A stretch of 64,000 bases of DNA from Viridothelium virens (taxonomy: Eukaryota; Ascomycota; Dothideomycetes; Trypetheliales; Trypetheliaceae): the NCBI GenBank assembly GCA_010094025.1, contig ML991803.1, forward strand, positions 186,001-250,000, in the 5' to 3' direction. Below are positions 9,601-20,247 of this stretch, in pieces. The number at the start of each line of letters is the position of its first letter. The first letter of the stretch is position 1. A program made the position numbers and the translations under genes. Below the pieces are notes generated by a model, which had not been told where the DNA came from, searched no databases, and saw only the letters and a program-made list of their open reading frames with translations.

Positions 9601-11324
9601 TCGAAGATCCTCGATTCGGCTGCTTCTGTGCCTGCGTAGTTCGAAACATATGCACTATGACGTATTTCCGGTTGGGAAACTGACTGCCGTTGGAAATTAC
9701 CAGGGCCTCTTGCACTGTGATGACTGGTCCCAGAAAAGTATGGAGCTGATCGTGAGGTTCTTTTGTCATGACCAAGTTTCTGAAACCACTGTAAATGGAT
9801 ACTTGGAGCACGTCTGGGGGTCGATGTCGGTTGCTGATCAAGTAGAGCGATTGACTGTGTTCCAGAGCTGGATCCTTTGCTTTCCTCGTCCTCGACTGGC
9901 TTGCTGCGCCGGAAGATGCTGGTTACCCTTCGTAAGACCGAGGGAGACGTACTCGCTTTTTGGACGTTGAGGGGCTCTGGTCGATAACTAGAAAGATTGC
10001 TCGAAGAAACAGACAACTGCGTCTTCACCGACTTGTGGGGGCTAATTGCAACAGGTGGGGGAGGTAACGGCAATTCCAGTCGTGACGATCTCTCAGATGT
10101 TGGAAAGCCATTACGTGAGGTAATGGCATGATGTGCGGCCGTCAGATCATTGTAAACGGCTCGTGGAGGAGTCATTAATCTTCTGGACTCGTGTCCGCTG
10201 TTGGGACTATTGTTTTCGTTCGCTGTCAGAAATGTCTGACGAGATTCCATTGTACGATTGGAGGGGTTGTTTCGCTTATGGTTGCGAAAAATGTCTGCAG
10301 GTTCTGACCTGGTCTCAAAATAGTCACTTATATCGGCATCGCGATCCGCCGGGGTTTCGATGTTGTGTAGATTCAGAGAGTTATGGGGATTGACCACGTC
10401 AAATGAAACACCGCGGAAATGCAATGTTGTGGGAGTCTTTGCTTCTTGCTGGTCTGCTGAGGATCTCTGCGTATTTGTCGTAGCCGCGGATTCTGTATGC
10501 CCCCGCGGTAAAGAGGCGGCGGGTGGAGAAGGCGGCTCCGGAAACGAAAATTTGGAGATAGCGAACGACGAAGAATGATTGGTTTCCCGTGGTTGAGAAG
10601 TGAGGTGGCTTGTCAACTTGGAGTTGGCCAGACGAAGGGGTGACGGCGTTATAGACGAGTGTGAAAATCGCGGACCTCGCTGGGTGACTGGTCGTGGAAG
10701 ACGTTTCGAAGGCTTGAAATGTCGGGCACGTGTCTTTTCGGGAGTAACGAACGTGTCGCCAGAATAGACACTCTTGGAAGGATCGCTCAGATTGGAAGTG
10801 AGAGGAGGTGCAGAGTTTGAGCGGTCATAGTAAGACTCAAGGAGCGAAGTGAAGGATGGGACAGAGTCGGAGCTATTTAGAGCTGCAAACGCGTCAAATC
10901 CCCTCGTGGGCGGCCCATGGATATTCTCGCTTGGCCACGGAGAAGGAGAAAGCTCAAGCGAGTGATTTGAAGCTACCGAAGGGCTCAGAGGTAGCCGTGT
11001 CTTGACACGTCCGGTAGTACTCAGGTCGGGAGTAGCTGGCTTTCTCTTGACGCGCTTGACAGGTCCAGCCAATGGTGGGCTGGGGATCTGTTGCTTCTTT
11101 CGGTACTCATGAAGCGTTAGCGTATGTCCACCACGTGGGGTGGCTGGCATGGTCGTGGAAGAAAGTTGCGTATCAACGAACACTGGTGTGAGACTGCGCT
11201 GATGGAGCGACACATGGGTTGCAGATGGTTGTGACTCGACGACGCGCATCTTGTCTTCGCTGTCACCAGATCGTCCAGGTGGGGTAGAAGGATCCGCATA
11301 TCGCTCACGCATCGCTTCCTCCAT
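6663..11324 (-). CDS. Very long serine-rich protein with C-terminal membrane anchor, function unknown
   Basis: A single uninterrupted frame of 1553 residues, unusual here because most neighbours are split by introns. The first ~1470 residues are low-complexity, rich in Ser, Pro, Thr, Asp and Arg, with many SP/TP sites and several RRxS-like sites and no domain I recognise. The last ~80 residues form two hydrophobic helices: IVFALCTLFPPALIMYGFGY and, after an amphipathic turn with GFG/T-QEKRFARY, VGITMTVAIVVAITAFMVSI, ending K-W-S. This predicts a large cytosolic phosphorylatable tail on a C-terminal hairpin or tail anchor. Similar Ser-rich proteins with this C-terminus are annotated as hypothetical in other filamentous ascomycetes as far as I recall; no function should be assigned. 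A leader of unknown length lies in the 1.6-kb gap upstream. Confidence 0.8.
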   Translation of the reverse strand: MEEAMRERYADPSTPPGRSGDSEDKMRVVESQPSATHVSLHQRSLTPVFVDTQLSSTTMPATPRGGHTLTLHEYRKKQQIPSPPLAGPVKRVKRKPATPDLSTTGRVKTRLPLSPSVASNHSLELSPSPWPSENIHGPPTRGFDAFAALNSSDSVPSFTSLLESYYDRSNSAPPLTSNLSDPSKSVYSGDTFVTPEKTRARHFKPSKRLPRPVTQRGPRFSHSSITPSPLRLANSKLTSHLTSQPRETNHSSSFAISKFSFPEPPSPPAASLPRGHTESAATTNTQRSSADQQEAKTPTTLHFRGVSFDVVNPHNSLNLHNIETPADRDADISDYFETRSEPADIFRNHKRNNPSNRTMESRQTFLTANENNSPNSGHESRRLMTPPRAVYNDLTAAHHAITSRNGFPTSERSSRLELPLPPPPVAISPHKSVKTQLSVSSSNLSSYRPEPLNVQKASTSPSVLRRVTSIFRRSKPVEDEESKGSSSGTQSIALLDQQPTSTPRRAPSIHLQWFQKLGHDKRTSRSAPYFSGTSHHSARGPGNFQRQSVSQPEIRHSAYVSNYAGTEAAESRIFDTESIPPDWSSPDLDYSQEVHDQSNLWQFADKSDAETQRLSLLREGASDSILNRYTPNDTTLDSIVGQYYNDAPPTSAPSLTTISTAGEEQDTSPAIERGRHGANARLANFPSSGLSQFDFELSRSDTGSDFSDDEPQETPSRMSGVRSLRTSAGGPPPELLPSLPDSDLRPPEPPFMHRGHLNTIESGTSYASSYGDTRNLLLISSSTQPQGNATPESRLGSLLPSEGAKASSTTLPATFYEKDEHRTEQTMGVETAVASQNPPEIGTRQCDRQISLEQVMSDKVKHNGHLSGISTLSGSLFVLKNANRQHSSPCQSPADHSSVLPDTPKGLMEGIPKMWQEPSPASLSYQSDSKERTNHKQSLSGGTGASDDPDEWETVGDASRGDVGHEETEDSYASITRSADDRYSALPYTQTYPGDTSHEYGRYSFRKPSASILMPSYDFRGGAGFPHHNSLVPSPNSTSHQHPSPLGSHPHPFNTPPPELRSAHSSRSISSHANDVDAPGSLVPEEQHRRQQSDDNRKQQPFSVTPTIFEVVTPTTHVPKLSTEPSSDIDHDRDWVPYVSPRQKNPKMFTNTSLSTIPSSTRENPDRMSSSTAPSMGMGSNRANSFTKFTITGPKLNLTGTPRGTGMREVGSSEADNSSPGMRFSSSPWSPKSFRSFHQAEDRQPELSEYGERDDMTPDSSPPDSAGLPGISAAKSYQSHISGTRMLVSPQESTPRRHHFPADSLSSSLRSSSEIPDGNRANEGCQRRYEHLRAPSKKWAPLYSNYQAPSVDEHLSTHPRRKGSRRSVHGQKELMPMKLAIIPQSRAEREGTNEDAIRRPEPAEISKFTSHRRQSSEIRPATAAAVSIIGSTKTEAPLLMRPSHPGIVRDRPSTTDSPSLKPIPPTPSLLAARRPREKLFSRIVFALCTLFPPALIMYGFGYMDSLIAAATRGEYLAFGTQEKRFARYVGITMTVAIVVAITAFMVSIAVKWS

Positions 11325-12959
11325 TTTTTCCCAAGTAACTTGTTACCATACCCACGTTTGCTATCGGCGATCCCTCCTCTTCCCTGTCTACTAGAACGGG
11401 CCAAAGATACCCTCTCGAGATTGGACCTACCCTCGCTCTGCTCGAATAGCTAGATGCGAGAATCTACTCATATTCAGGACGTATCAGTAAATTCCATGTT
11501 GGTCAAAAGATAGGTTCAGCTTCGACCTTTTGCAGGCAGGTATACACAAACGAGACTTTGTTAATCAAACAAGTAAATGAATAGAGACCACCACTAACCC
11601 TCATTTGTTGCATGCCGCCATCTTCTTAACACGAGCCAGAAACCGTTTTTTGAAAGGCTTACGGCAATCTTTGTCAAGCATTTCATGAAGATCACAGATG
11701 GAGAAAGAGTGTGTCAGTCGGATGGCTTCAGCCGTGCCAATTCCTAGTAACAGGCAAGTCGATTTCCGAGATGATTTCTTCTAGATGGACAAACAAAAGC
11801 ACAGATATCAACGCCGAGACATGCTCAAAGAAAGGAGACGAAAAGTGCACAGCAACACAAAAAAGCAGGTGTCAGAGGAAGATGAGCGAAGAAAGACGTC
11901 GACCGTCGCTGCCATAATTAGGTAGGTACCACGGTAGTATCCCATGATCATCGCAGCCTCTTGCCCGCCGCATCCGGAGCAAGCATATTAACTCATCACT
12001 CATCGTGAACAGCCCACCTACTAAAGTCTACGCAGGCGTTAGACCACTGCCTGCCAGTCGTTGCTTCCCCATCGAGGAGGCCTGTGTACGGTGGTGTGGG
12101 TCAAGTGCGAACGAGCTGCTCTGCACCGGGCCAGTGATCTCCCGCCCTCGCTCCTTGCCTCCAGACCTGGCCCCTGCCTCGCCGACCGTCCGCTATCGTC
12201 CTCCAACCAATCACGGCTACTCCTCTGCCAAATCTGCCACAATGAGCTGGCGGATTGTATTGCTGGTCGGTGAGCCTGAGCGAGCGGCCTGTTGGAGGAT
12301 ACCATCTACAGCCACTGATCGTGGAGAGCGGCCATCTTGCAGACCCTCTCGGATGCCTGCATGTGGCTCTGCATGGTCCCGGGCATGCGCGTCATTCGGC
12401 TGGATTTAGAGCAGATGTCCTAGTATGATGGTCGAGGCTTCATTATGGCCTCTAGCGGCGACCCATCCAAGACTTTGAAAGCTCTTTTCCGACCGAAAGG
12501 ATTTTCAGGTGGGTCTTGGCCTTAATAATCGAAGGATCAGAGACAATACACACAGAACAGATTGCCGCTAGCCAGAAGCTAGAAAATGCTCGGGTTGCTG
12601 ATATCTTCCTAAGAGAAGACACAAGGCTCGCGTGACTGACATGTATATGTGTATGCATCTGCAAAGGAACTCCCGCATGGTCTCCGCTAAATCTCGTGTT
12701 CGGGATACAATGAAGGGTTTCAGTGCACGTAGAACAAACCCTAAAATACAGGAGTGCACGTGTCGGTAACCTAACACAAGAGAGCGACGTCCAAAACGCC
12801 CTCAAAAAATGCTGGAGGCGATATCTTGACGTGCCAAGATTCGCTTTAATGGTATAATGCTTTTCCCCAAAGAAACGAGGCCCCCTAATGCAGTCCGATA
12901 GCGCCACTTGTAAGACCCAAACCGCACACGAGCAAAGTCGATAGCATCAGAGCTTCCAT
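11325..12959. other. Long gene-free interval between the serine-rich gene and TAF9
   Basis: About 1.6 kb. It must hold the promoter/leader of the long minus-strand gene and the 3' end of TAF9. Overlapping short open frames near 12005-12409 on both strands look like GC-rich shadows. No RNA gene or repeat was recognised. Confidence 0.45.
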
Positions 12960-13757
12960 TCACGCATCCCGCATCTCGCTATCCGCTTCCTGCCCACCCA
13001 TTGCCTCCTCAAACTCATTCCTTGCATCCTCCTCTTCCTCCCCACCTGCCTCCCGCATCTCCGCATCCACCCCTCCTACCGTTCTCGCTCCCAGTGGCAC
13101 ATCCTCCCCATCATCTTCCTCCTCTTCATCCCACTCCTCCTTCATCTGCCACCCCACCCCCGTCAAACAATACCGCTCCGGCGGCAAACGAAGGCCAAAC
13201 TCCTTCTCCGGCTTCGGCAGCGCCACGCGATTCCGCTCCGCCGCCAGGTCCAGCTGAAACTCCTTAGGCAGCGTCGCGTTGAACTGGTGATTCAGCCGGC
13301 TCGCAATCGCCTGCCTCACCGCATCCAGCGTCACGCCTCCTTCTGTGCTCCCTGCTCCTCCTACTCCTCCCGCACCACCTCGCGGGTTGCCGGGCCCCGT
13401 GGGCGCGGCTTCGGCAGAGATGTGCATCGCGTCGGAGAGCACGCCCGAGGTGTAGCGGTATGCGAAGTCGAGCAGCATGAGCGGCACGCGTTCTTGGTAG
13501 GCGTTTACGCCGAGGTTGGCGAGGATGAGGTGGATGAGGCGGGCGTCGCGCGGGCGTCGCGAGGTACCCGGGTCGTCGAGGGAGGTCGTGGGCATGGCGA
13601 GGGGTGGAGCATTGTGGGTGTCTGGAGTAGCATCGGGGGGATTGCTGCCGTTTGTCTGGGAATTGGGGTTCGGTGGTGTTGTTGCGCCAGCGATTGTTGG
13701 GGTGGAGGTGCCGTTAATGCCGTTGGTGGTGGGGGCGTCCGCCGCGGGTGAGCTCAT
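12960..13757 (-). CDS. TAF9: TFIID/SAGA subunit TAF9 (histone-fold TAF)
   Basis: 265 residues in one exon. After a Pro/Asn/Thr-rich N-terminal tail of about 68 residues comes the TAF9 histone fold: RDARLIHLILANLGVNAY, ERVPLMLLDFAYRYTSGVL and SDAMHISAEA, interrupted by a Gly-rich loop, then TLDAVRQAIASRLNHQF. It pairs with TAF6 in TFIID and SAGA and acts in RNA polymerase II initiation. The C-terminus is strongly acidic (E/D runs). The start was placed at MSSPAADAP, where fungal TAF9 proteins typically begin; an in-frame Met 22 codons upstream at 13823 (MVRLPGPHNR) is less likely. The Gly-rich insert inside the histone fold is longer than usual. Confidence 0.9.
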   Translation of the reverse strand: MSSPAADAPTTNGINGTSTPTIAGATTPPNPNSQTNGSNPPDATPDTHNAPPLAMPTTSLDDPGTSRRPRDARLIHLILANLGVNAYQERVPLMLLDFAYRYTSGVLSDAMHISAEAAPTGPGNPRGGAGGVGGAGSTEGGVTLDAVRQAIASRLNHQFNATLPKEFQLDLAAERNRVALPKPEKEFGLRLPPERYCLTGVGWQMKEEWDEEEEDDGEDVPLGARTVGGVDAEMREAGGEEEEDARNEFEEAMGGQEADSEMRDA

Positions 13758-13926
13758 TCTGGGAAAAGCGAATGTAGACGCGAGTTGGAGAATGCGATTG
13801 TGAGGACCGGGAAGGCGAACCAAGGCAAGAGTGTGGCAGAGCGAAGTAATAATTGGTAAAGAAGAGTCAGTAGACTGTGGGGAGCTTAGTCTCGAGTTAC
13901 GTCTATATTAGTTTTTTTCTTCGTGA

Positions 13927-14005
13927 TTGCCCTCCTTGTCGTCCTTGGAGCTGTCCTTGGTGATGTCCTTGATGCTATCCTTGTTGCTGTCCTTGATGTT
14001 GAAGG
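13927..14005. repeat. Imperfect ~12-bp tandem repeat (TCCTTG core)
   Basis: TCCTTG recurs roughly every 12 bases about six times, with variable bases between. On the minus strand it translates to a (S/I/T)-K-D-(S/N) tetrapeptide repeat inside a 76-codon frame. It could be a minisatellite in the TAF9 promoter or the end of an unrecognised lineage-specific gene. Confidence 0.6.
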
Positions 14006-14274
14006 CTGCTGCCCTCGCTATTGTTCTGGGTGTTGGAGGCTGCTGACAAGAGCTCACTGACTTGAATTTCTGAGTTTCTGAATTGTGAAGTCTGGGTGGG
14101 AACGGACCCAATCTGAATTCGAGTGTCTCGAGCTTCACGATCGAGTTCCTGAGCTTCCTCTAGATTAGAAGACCATGATGTTGCGAGGTTATCAACAGCC
14201 TCTCCCAGCTATGTCGTGATTTCGATGTCCCAGAGTTCTCGTGGACGTGGATCAGTCGGCAGCGGTTAGCTGAC

Positions 14275-14640
14275 TGGTGGTTAAGGAGGACTGTTGCTGT
14301 AGAGGCGGTTGCTGTAGAGGCTATTGCTCCGGAGACTGTTGCTGTCCAATAAGAAATGGATCGGAAAGTGAAGAGCGATGCTGCGGATACTGTCCCGCGG
14401 GAAATGGGGATTGTCGTGGGGCAGGATGTCCAATGGTACGCAAGGACCGTTGCGGAGGTCGTCGCTGTCCACTATGAATTTGCGCGGAAGATTAGGATCG
14501 CTGCGACGGGATCGGCCTTCTACTGAAAGATGAGGACTGTTCTGGATGAGGGTGTTGCTGTGGAGGATGTTGTTGTTTAGTGAGCGCAAGTTATCCAGTG
14601 GAGGATGAGGGCTGTTGCTGCGGCGGAGGCTTTCCACTAG
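14275..14640. repeat. Degenerate repeat block, TGTTGCTGnnGAGG motif
   Basis: A motif close to CTGTTGCTGTAGAGG recurs many times with substitutions: clustered at 14289-14345 and again at 14530-14635. On the minus strand it translates to repeating Ser-Asn-Ser-Leu units over a 126-codon open frame. The pattern looks like an expanded and decayed short tandem repeat. Confidence 0.55.
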
Positions 14641-15089
14641 GGTGGAGAGAATCCCGAACATCGCTCACCCAGCTGTTAGCAGTGGCCAAGAACATCCTCA
14701 AGTATCTTCCTTTGGGAAAGAGATTGAGAAATGCCAGTCCACAACATTATTGCGCATCTGGAGCGGTCATTTCCAGAACTCATATTGAGGACCGAAAAAA
14801 GGGCAGGTAATTGTCAATATAAGCTCACCGATGGATGCAGCGACAAATACTCGATCGGTGGTATGGATAAAGGACTCTATGGCGACTTATGAAGCAACAG
14901 TCGCTCTATGAACTGCAAGAACTGCAAGGACTGCGACCTTCCTTCTTCTAAGCCATTACGCTTATCAAAAACTCCGCCCAATGCCTTGATGATGGTACAA
15001 GAAATTGGAAAGTGCATCGCTTTCGCTTGCCTGACACAAAAGCCAACTCTCTTTCCCTGTGCAACTCCTGCTCAAATACACAAATCATT

Positions 15090-17635
15090 TCAGTAGCGGG
15101 CTTTGGCACTTTTTCTAGGAGTGTTCAGAGAGGAGGCGAGACCTCTAAGATCTTCGCGCATCTCGTCCGCACTTGCTTCTCTTGACGCTCGGCCATGCAG
15201 GTTCAGAGCCTTCAATTCCTCCGCTGCATCTGCTTCATTATCGAGTTCCTCTTCTTCGTCTTCGTCGTCCACTTCATCGTCTTCTTCTTCTTCTTCTTCT
15301 TCTACTTCTTCCTCATCCTCGGCTTCCAGGGCAGCATCCTCCTCTTGCGTCATCGATCTCATCATTGCATCCCCTTCTACGCTTTCGATTATGGAATCGC
15401 CCAACTCACCGCTTTCATCAATAGAATCTCGGGAGAAGTAGCTTTCTCGCATGCTCTCTCCTAGCTCACTACCTTCATCCTCACTTTGCACGCGGCGCTT
15501 CAATGGCATGGGTGTTTCTCTCTCTTCTTCGTCCTCTTCTTCGCTCTCGCTGGCAGAGAAATCATCGAGCTGTAGAGGACGGTCACGCCAATAGTTGAAG
15601 TCTGTAAATTGTTCGCCGCCACTTGGAACCAACAACCCCACTGGCGGAAAGAAGTGGTCCAAGAGCTCGCGCATCGTAACGTACCCTGTCTTGTATGTTG
15701 TCAAATGCAAAGACACTTCAGCATTCGAGTTGATGGTGAAAATCCTCGTTGAGGGAATATTTACCGAGCGATAGCTGAACAGATCGGTGATTCGGTTTCC
15801 AAAGCCTGCGTAGAATGGACAACGACCTTCTCCAAAAAGCGAGGCAATATCACTCAAACATCGCATCTTAAATATCTCTGGGGTCCTGAGGTAGATTTCT
15901 CTCCGGAGTGCGGCCATGGTCCGGTCCGGGCTTAGAATGACAGGTCCCTTTGGTAGGCGATATCCTTCTTGTAGAACACCGTTAAGATATGCTCTTGTCG
16001 TATCTGCCTGTCCTACCGAGCGACTGGTCAAGTAAATTATATTATAGCCATTTGCGGCAATATCCGTGTAGAGTTTTGCAACGCCAGCATGGGTCCAGTC
16101 CCTGCCAAAGGTGTTCAGCACGTGGCCCAAGACGTCGGACCTAGCACATTTGTGAGCAGTTTACTCCAAATTGAATAGTCGGACACCCTTACTTTGTGAT
16201 CGTACCGTCAATGTCGGAGATGACGATCGGTACATCATACTGCCAGTAATACATGTTCGCTTGACATACAGCACGATTGACAGAGAAACTCATGGAATTC
16301 ATTCCAGGCTTCAGCTCCATGGCTTTGAGCTGCTCGCTCGTAAGTCGAAGTGTCTTCGCATAGTTCTTAGTACGATCGCCAGAAGTTGAGTTGTCTGCTG
16401 TCCGTGGTGGTGTTGATAAGCTCACGGCGCTGTCAGAATCTCTGCGATGATGAGCAGCCGAGGTATCAGAGCTATCCATGCTTTGATTGTCATCGCTGTG
16501 ATATCCAGGATCCGAGATGGTATCGCTTAGAACAACAGGAGCAGGTTGCAAGGCGTTCATGTTCTGCCTTGCCTTACGAGTTGCAGCGTCCTTTGCTTCT
16601 TCACTGCTGTAGATCCATAAATTTCCCTTTTCATCCACTCCTATCAAAGCACCAATATCGTAGTTGCCCTCTAGTTCTTCGTACAGTATCTTGCGCGCAA
16701 TAACTTCTGCACGCAATGCCTCCTCCTCACTGCTTTTATAACCAGTCATATCCAACATCAGGTCTCCCTCATCAGTGACTTGAGTGGGTATGTTTGATCC
16801 CTGCAACTTTTTCGATAGGTTCATTGCTCGTGCTACAGCTTCGTTGGTAGGTAGAGTAGGAGGGCTTGCAGAACCTTCGCGATCGCTTGGACTGAAAGCA
16901 GAAGGCAGCTGTTGTTGCGCTATTCCACCATTGCTCAGCCCATCAAGATCATCGAGACCACCTCCTGTTGTGTAAACGACATTGTCACTGGCTGCTCGCT
17001 CAAGTTTGATGGGTGGTTGAAGCCGCGAAGACCAATCACTGGGTAAAGATTGTGGTGGCAGTGTAGTTGCTGGAGATGCCGGTGAAAGACCAGCTACTCA
17101 GTCAACTTCAATATAAGATTGAAGGCCCTGGATGCTTACCAATGTCGCTCCGACTTTGTCTCTGCAATTTCGGGATCGTCTCGCCAGACAGTGTTTTCAT
17201 TAGTCGTGGTGGGCTCCCATTCCCACTGGCTAAATCTAGAGGCTCAGGCTCGGCAAAAGCAGGCTCGGCAAAGCCAGGCTCGGGTAAAGACTCTGAAAGG
17301 GGTCGTGGTTGCGGGCTAGCAGAAGGCGAGACGACGGGTGAAGTCTGCATGTCGGCAGGTATATCTTGAGAAGTCTCGAAGACAAAGAAGGCTTCTCCTC
17401 CATCTCCGAGCTTCATGGCATAGTCCTGCTTGACATCATTCACCCGGAATTCCACCTTTTTTTCCGATGGTCGCAGGAGAGAGAACTTTCCGAATCGCAC
17501 GTGGAAGGGCGAACAGGCGAGCGACCCATCCTCTTGCTCGACAACGATGACATCGATTGCTCCGCTAAGTGTCGCTGGGTTTATAGAGTTCCAAGTCTTT
17601 GATACTGAACCAGATATCGACCGCACGTACTGCAT
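15090..17635 (-). CDS. PAH1: Phosphatidate phosphatase PAH1/lipin (Smp2/Ned1)
   Basis: Exons 17140..17635, 16193..17093 and 15090..16140; 815 residues. It dephosphorylates phosphatidic acid to diacylglycerol at the ER/nuclear membrane, controlling triacylglycerol synthesis and nuclear envelope growth. The N-terminal lipin domain starts at Met1 (MQYVRSISGSVSKTWNSINP). The C-terminal HAD-like catalytic domain contains DIDGT at about residues 459-463, the DxDxT motif whose two Asp act in catalysis, followed by SDVLGHVLNTFGRDWTHAGV and the conserved LTSRS and GFGNRITD segments. An acidic, Glu-rich tail ends the protein, as in yeast Pah1. Introns are 46 and 52 bp, with the second splitting the codon right after DIDGTITK. 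A Ser/Pro-rich linker between the domains carries likely phosphorylation sites. Repeats of A-E-P in the linker (17225-17290) are an oddity. Confidence 0.94.
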
Positions 17636-19278
17636 GGTCCAGCCGTTGTCGCAGTGGTGACGTCGTCAGCTCGGCTCGTTCGCAAGTCTCAGAGAAAAGA
17701 GTTGAGCGTTTAGAATGTTGCGAGTATGAAAAGGCGTAAAGCGTGAAGATGACTGAGTAGCGGCAAAATGAGGATCAATATGTCAGCGTCGACCAAGGAT
17801 TGAAAGGTGCGCCGTGGGAAGAGGTGCTGGTAGCCTGGGGTACGTCTCAGAGCTCAAATCGCGTCGAAGTCGGAGGGGAACAGCAAATCACATGGTAAAA
17901 AGAATGTGTAATGGCCGCGTCAACTCATGAATAGGGCAACTCGTTGACGGGCACTGCGGGCTGTGTTTGCGTCTCGAGACTTTCAGTCAGCCAAGGACTG
18001 CGGAGAGGTTCGGCGGGCGTTGATCAGCTCCGACAAGTGACGTTTTCCGGTGTCCTCGGCTGTATCCATGGTGTCGATCAACCTTAAAAAAGACTCTGCG
18101 GATACAGTGCCGGAGATGAAGCCTCACCTACACCGACCCATGGTTTTCAGTGCTGAGAGATATAAAGTCCTGGTCTGGGAGGTCTGCCCGCTCCTCAGGT
18201 CAAATGTTTCCAAGTTCGCTCTAATCCATTATTGCAACTTGTAATTTGCTATTGATTTAGAAAGATTCAGATTCTCTTCAGCATTTAGCATTTAGCATCC
18301 GAGCAATACCCTCTTCCTTTGAATACGTCTTTTCGATATCATGCGAATTTCCTTCTCTCGAAGTTTGTTCCACGTGGAGCGTGAGCTCAGATACCTCTCT
18401 GGTTGTTCTTGCATAATTAAGAGGTTTCTTCTTTCATTATTTTTCTGAACCCAAGGATCTTTCCCATCGTGTCTTGAAAGCAAGACCCCCCGCCCACCCC
18501 TGCAACGTCCACCCACTTCGCTAATGTAATTATACCGATCTAGCTCAGCGCACGATGATGGTATAGAGTCCTTCGTTCGAGTCGGACAACTACGGCTCTG
18601 CATTGTTATTGACCCAAGCATTGGACCAACGTCCAAACCCTAGACGGTCTAACAGGGACAATAGAAACTAGAGATAATTCTGTCCATCTGTGTACTCGCA
18701 CTGGAGGGGCCTGTCTTGCAGTACCAACCATGACTTTGAAAGAGAGCATATGAATGCCTCCGCCAGCCACTCAGAAGAGCTCCGCCCAGGGAAGCGGAAT
18801 TGGCCGGCTTGGTGAGGCATGGAGTGAAGCGGAGGTCGATAAACCTTGCAAAGTCCGCCCGACAAGAGACTACACGTGTCGAAGGTTCTTTTTTGTGGTT
18901 CATGCTTTGTTAAAGTTTCTGCCTGTGCAATATGCATCATGCAGCCACTGTACTCCCAGCATTAGGCGGACCATGAATCTCCTAGATTACCATGCCACGT
19001 GCTATGCTGTGAATGGTCTACGCGAAAATCGCCATATTTCGCAGAGAGTACGGGAGATAAGGCTCGCATGCAGCTTTAAGGCTTCCGAGCGTATGGGCTG
19101 CAAGCTCTGCAAAGAGATCACGCCACCTGGATAGGAGAATCATCATGAATGAACCGATTCTGCACAAGTGTCTAGAGACTTATGGCACATGAGTCAGCTC
19201 TAAAGGACTGGCCTAAGCTATCGAATCCGAATAGATTTGACAAGGCCTTTCCTAGACAACAAATATCCGACATAAACA
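17636..19278. other. Divergent intergenic region between PAH1 and the PhyH gene
   Basis: 1.6 kb that should contain both promoters. Open frames here are short and unsupported. A small direct repeat, AGCATTTAGCATTTAGCAT, lies near 18278-18298. No TATA box or RNA gene can be assigned with confidence. Confidence 0.45.
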
Positions 19279-20247
19279 ATGCTGAACCAAATAACCCAAG
19301 AGCATATCAAATTTTTCAACGAACACGGGTATCTCATTCTGAGGGACATTCTGAGTCCTACCGAGCTCAAAGACCTCCAATCATGGGCTCAGGAGGTGCA
19401 CGACTGGCCTATTACGCCTGATATTCCCTATATGCCTTACGAGGTCTGCATGAGCCGATGGTAATACTATTGACCAAGCCTTACATTGGTACAGGAAGTC
19501 AATGGGCAAGGCAAGCGCGTCCTTTGCAGGACCGAGAATTACGCAAACTACCACCGTGGATTTAATGAGCTACTGCGAGGACAAAAGCTCCTCGGGGTGG
19601 TCAGCCGGCTTGCCGGCGAGGATATGTTGCTCTTTAAGGAGAAGATCAATTACAAGCTATCAGGGAGCGGTGAGCCCAGAAACGCTTCCTAGCTTGAATA
19701 ATACATTGACTCTCAAAGGTGGCTTCTCACCGCACATTGACTCAACGGCGTACACGCACGTGAAGGACATCGAGCACCTCACAATCTTGTTGGCCATTGA
19801 CTCAGCCAACATGAGCAATGGAGGACTTGAGATCGTAGATAAAAGCCATCGACTGCAGATCCCTATTGGAAGCGACAAGTGTATTGAACCTAAGTGGGCT
19901 CAGGCGCAAATCTGGACTCCTGTGGAACTTGAACCTGGTAAGTGGCATTATCAAGAGTATGGACCGCTCTTACTCAGAAATCTGTAGGACAATTGCTCGT
20001 ATTTGGCTCGCACCTCGCCCATCGCAGTGGCCCAAATGTTAGCAACATTGACCGCAAAGCGATGTATGCAACGTACAATTGCGCGCGTGAAGGCGATCTA
20101 CACGATCAGTACTACGCAGATAGGCAGAAATTGTGGCCTGCCACCCACATGAGGAAGCCCGGTGAAGATTATGCTGAAGGTGCCCTGCGTTATGGGACTG
20201 GGAGTCCGATGCTAAGCGTGGTAATTGGGAAGCAATTAGAGGTGTAG
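19279..20247 (+). CDS. PhyH-family Fe(II)/2-oxoglutarate dioxygenase, PhnY/TmpA-like
   Basis: Exons 19279..19443, 19495..19669, 19719..19937 and 19988..20247; 272 residues. Phytanoyl-CoA dioxygenase fold. Iron ligands are visible as His119 and Asp121 (PHID) and His198 (AHRSG), with Arg209 placed to bind 2-oxoglutarate. The LFKEKINYKL segment (101-110) leading into GGFSPHID, and the later YATYNCAREGDLHDQYYADRQ, are the same landmarks I recall in bacterial PhnY and TmpA, which hydroxylate C1 of 2-aminoethylphosphonate or its trimethyl form. A hydroxylase of a phosphonate or similar zwitterion is therefore inferred. The neighbour supports it: 157 bp beyond the stop, tail to tail, lies a PhnZ/TmpB-like HD protein. 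Introns are 49-51 bp. The first uses a weak GTCTGC donor, chosen because it alone gives PYEEVN in frame. No signal peptide is seen. Confidence 0.85.

Larger units (their letters stand above)
13758..15089. other. Gene-free interval with degenerate short repeats
   Basis: 1.3 kb between PAH1 and TAF9. It holds two blocks of imperfect short repeats (listed separately) and no gene I recognise. Two minus-strand open frames (13908..14138 and 14281..14661) consist largely of the translated repeats and are not supported otherwise. Confidence 0.45.

Noticed and set aside
15195-15464. Phe/Leu-rich plus-strand frame resembling membrane helices
   Set aside because: It is the antisense of the acidic Glu/Asp tail of PAH1.
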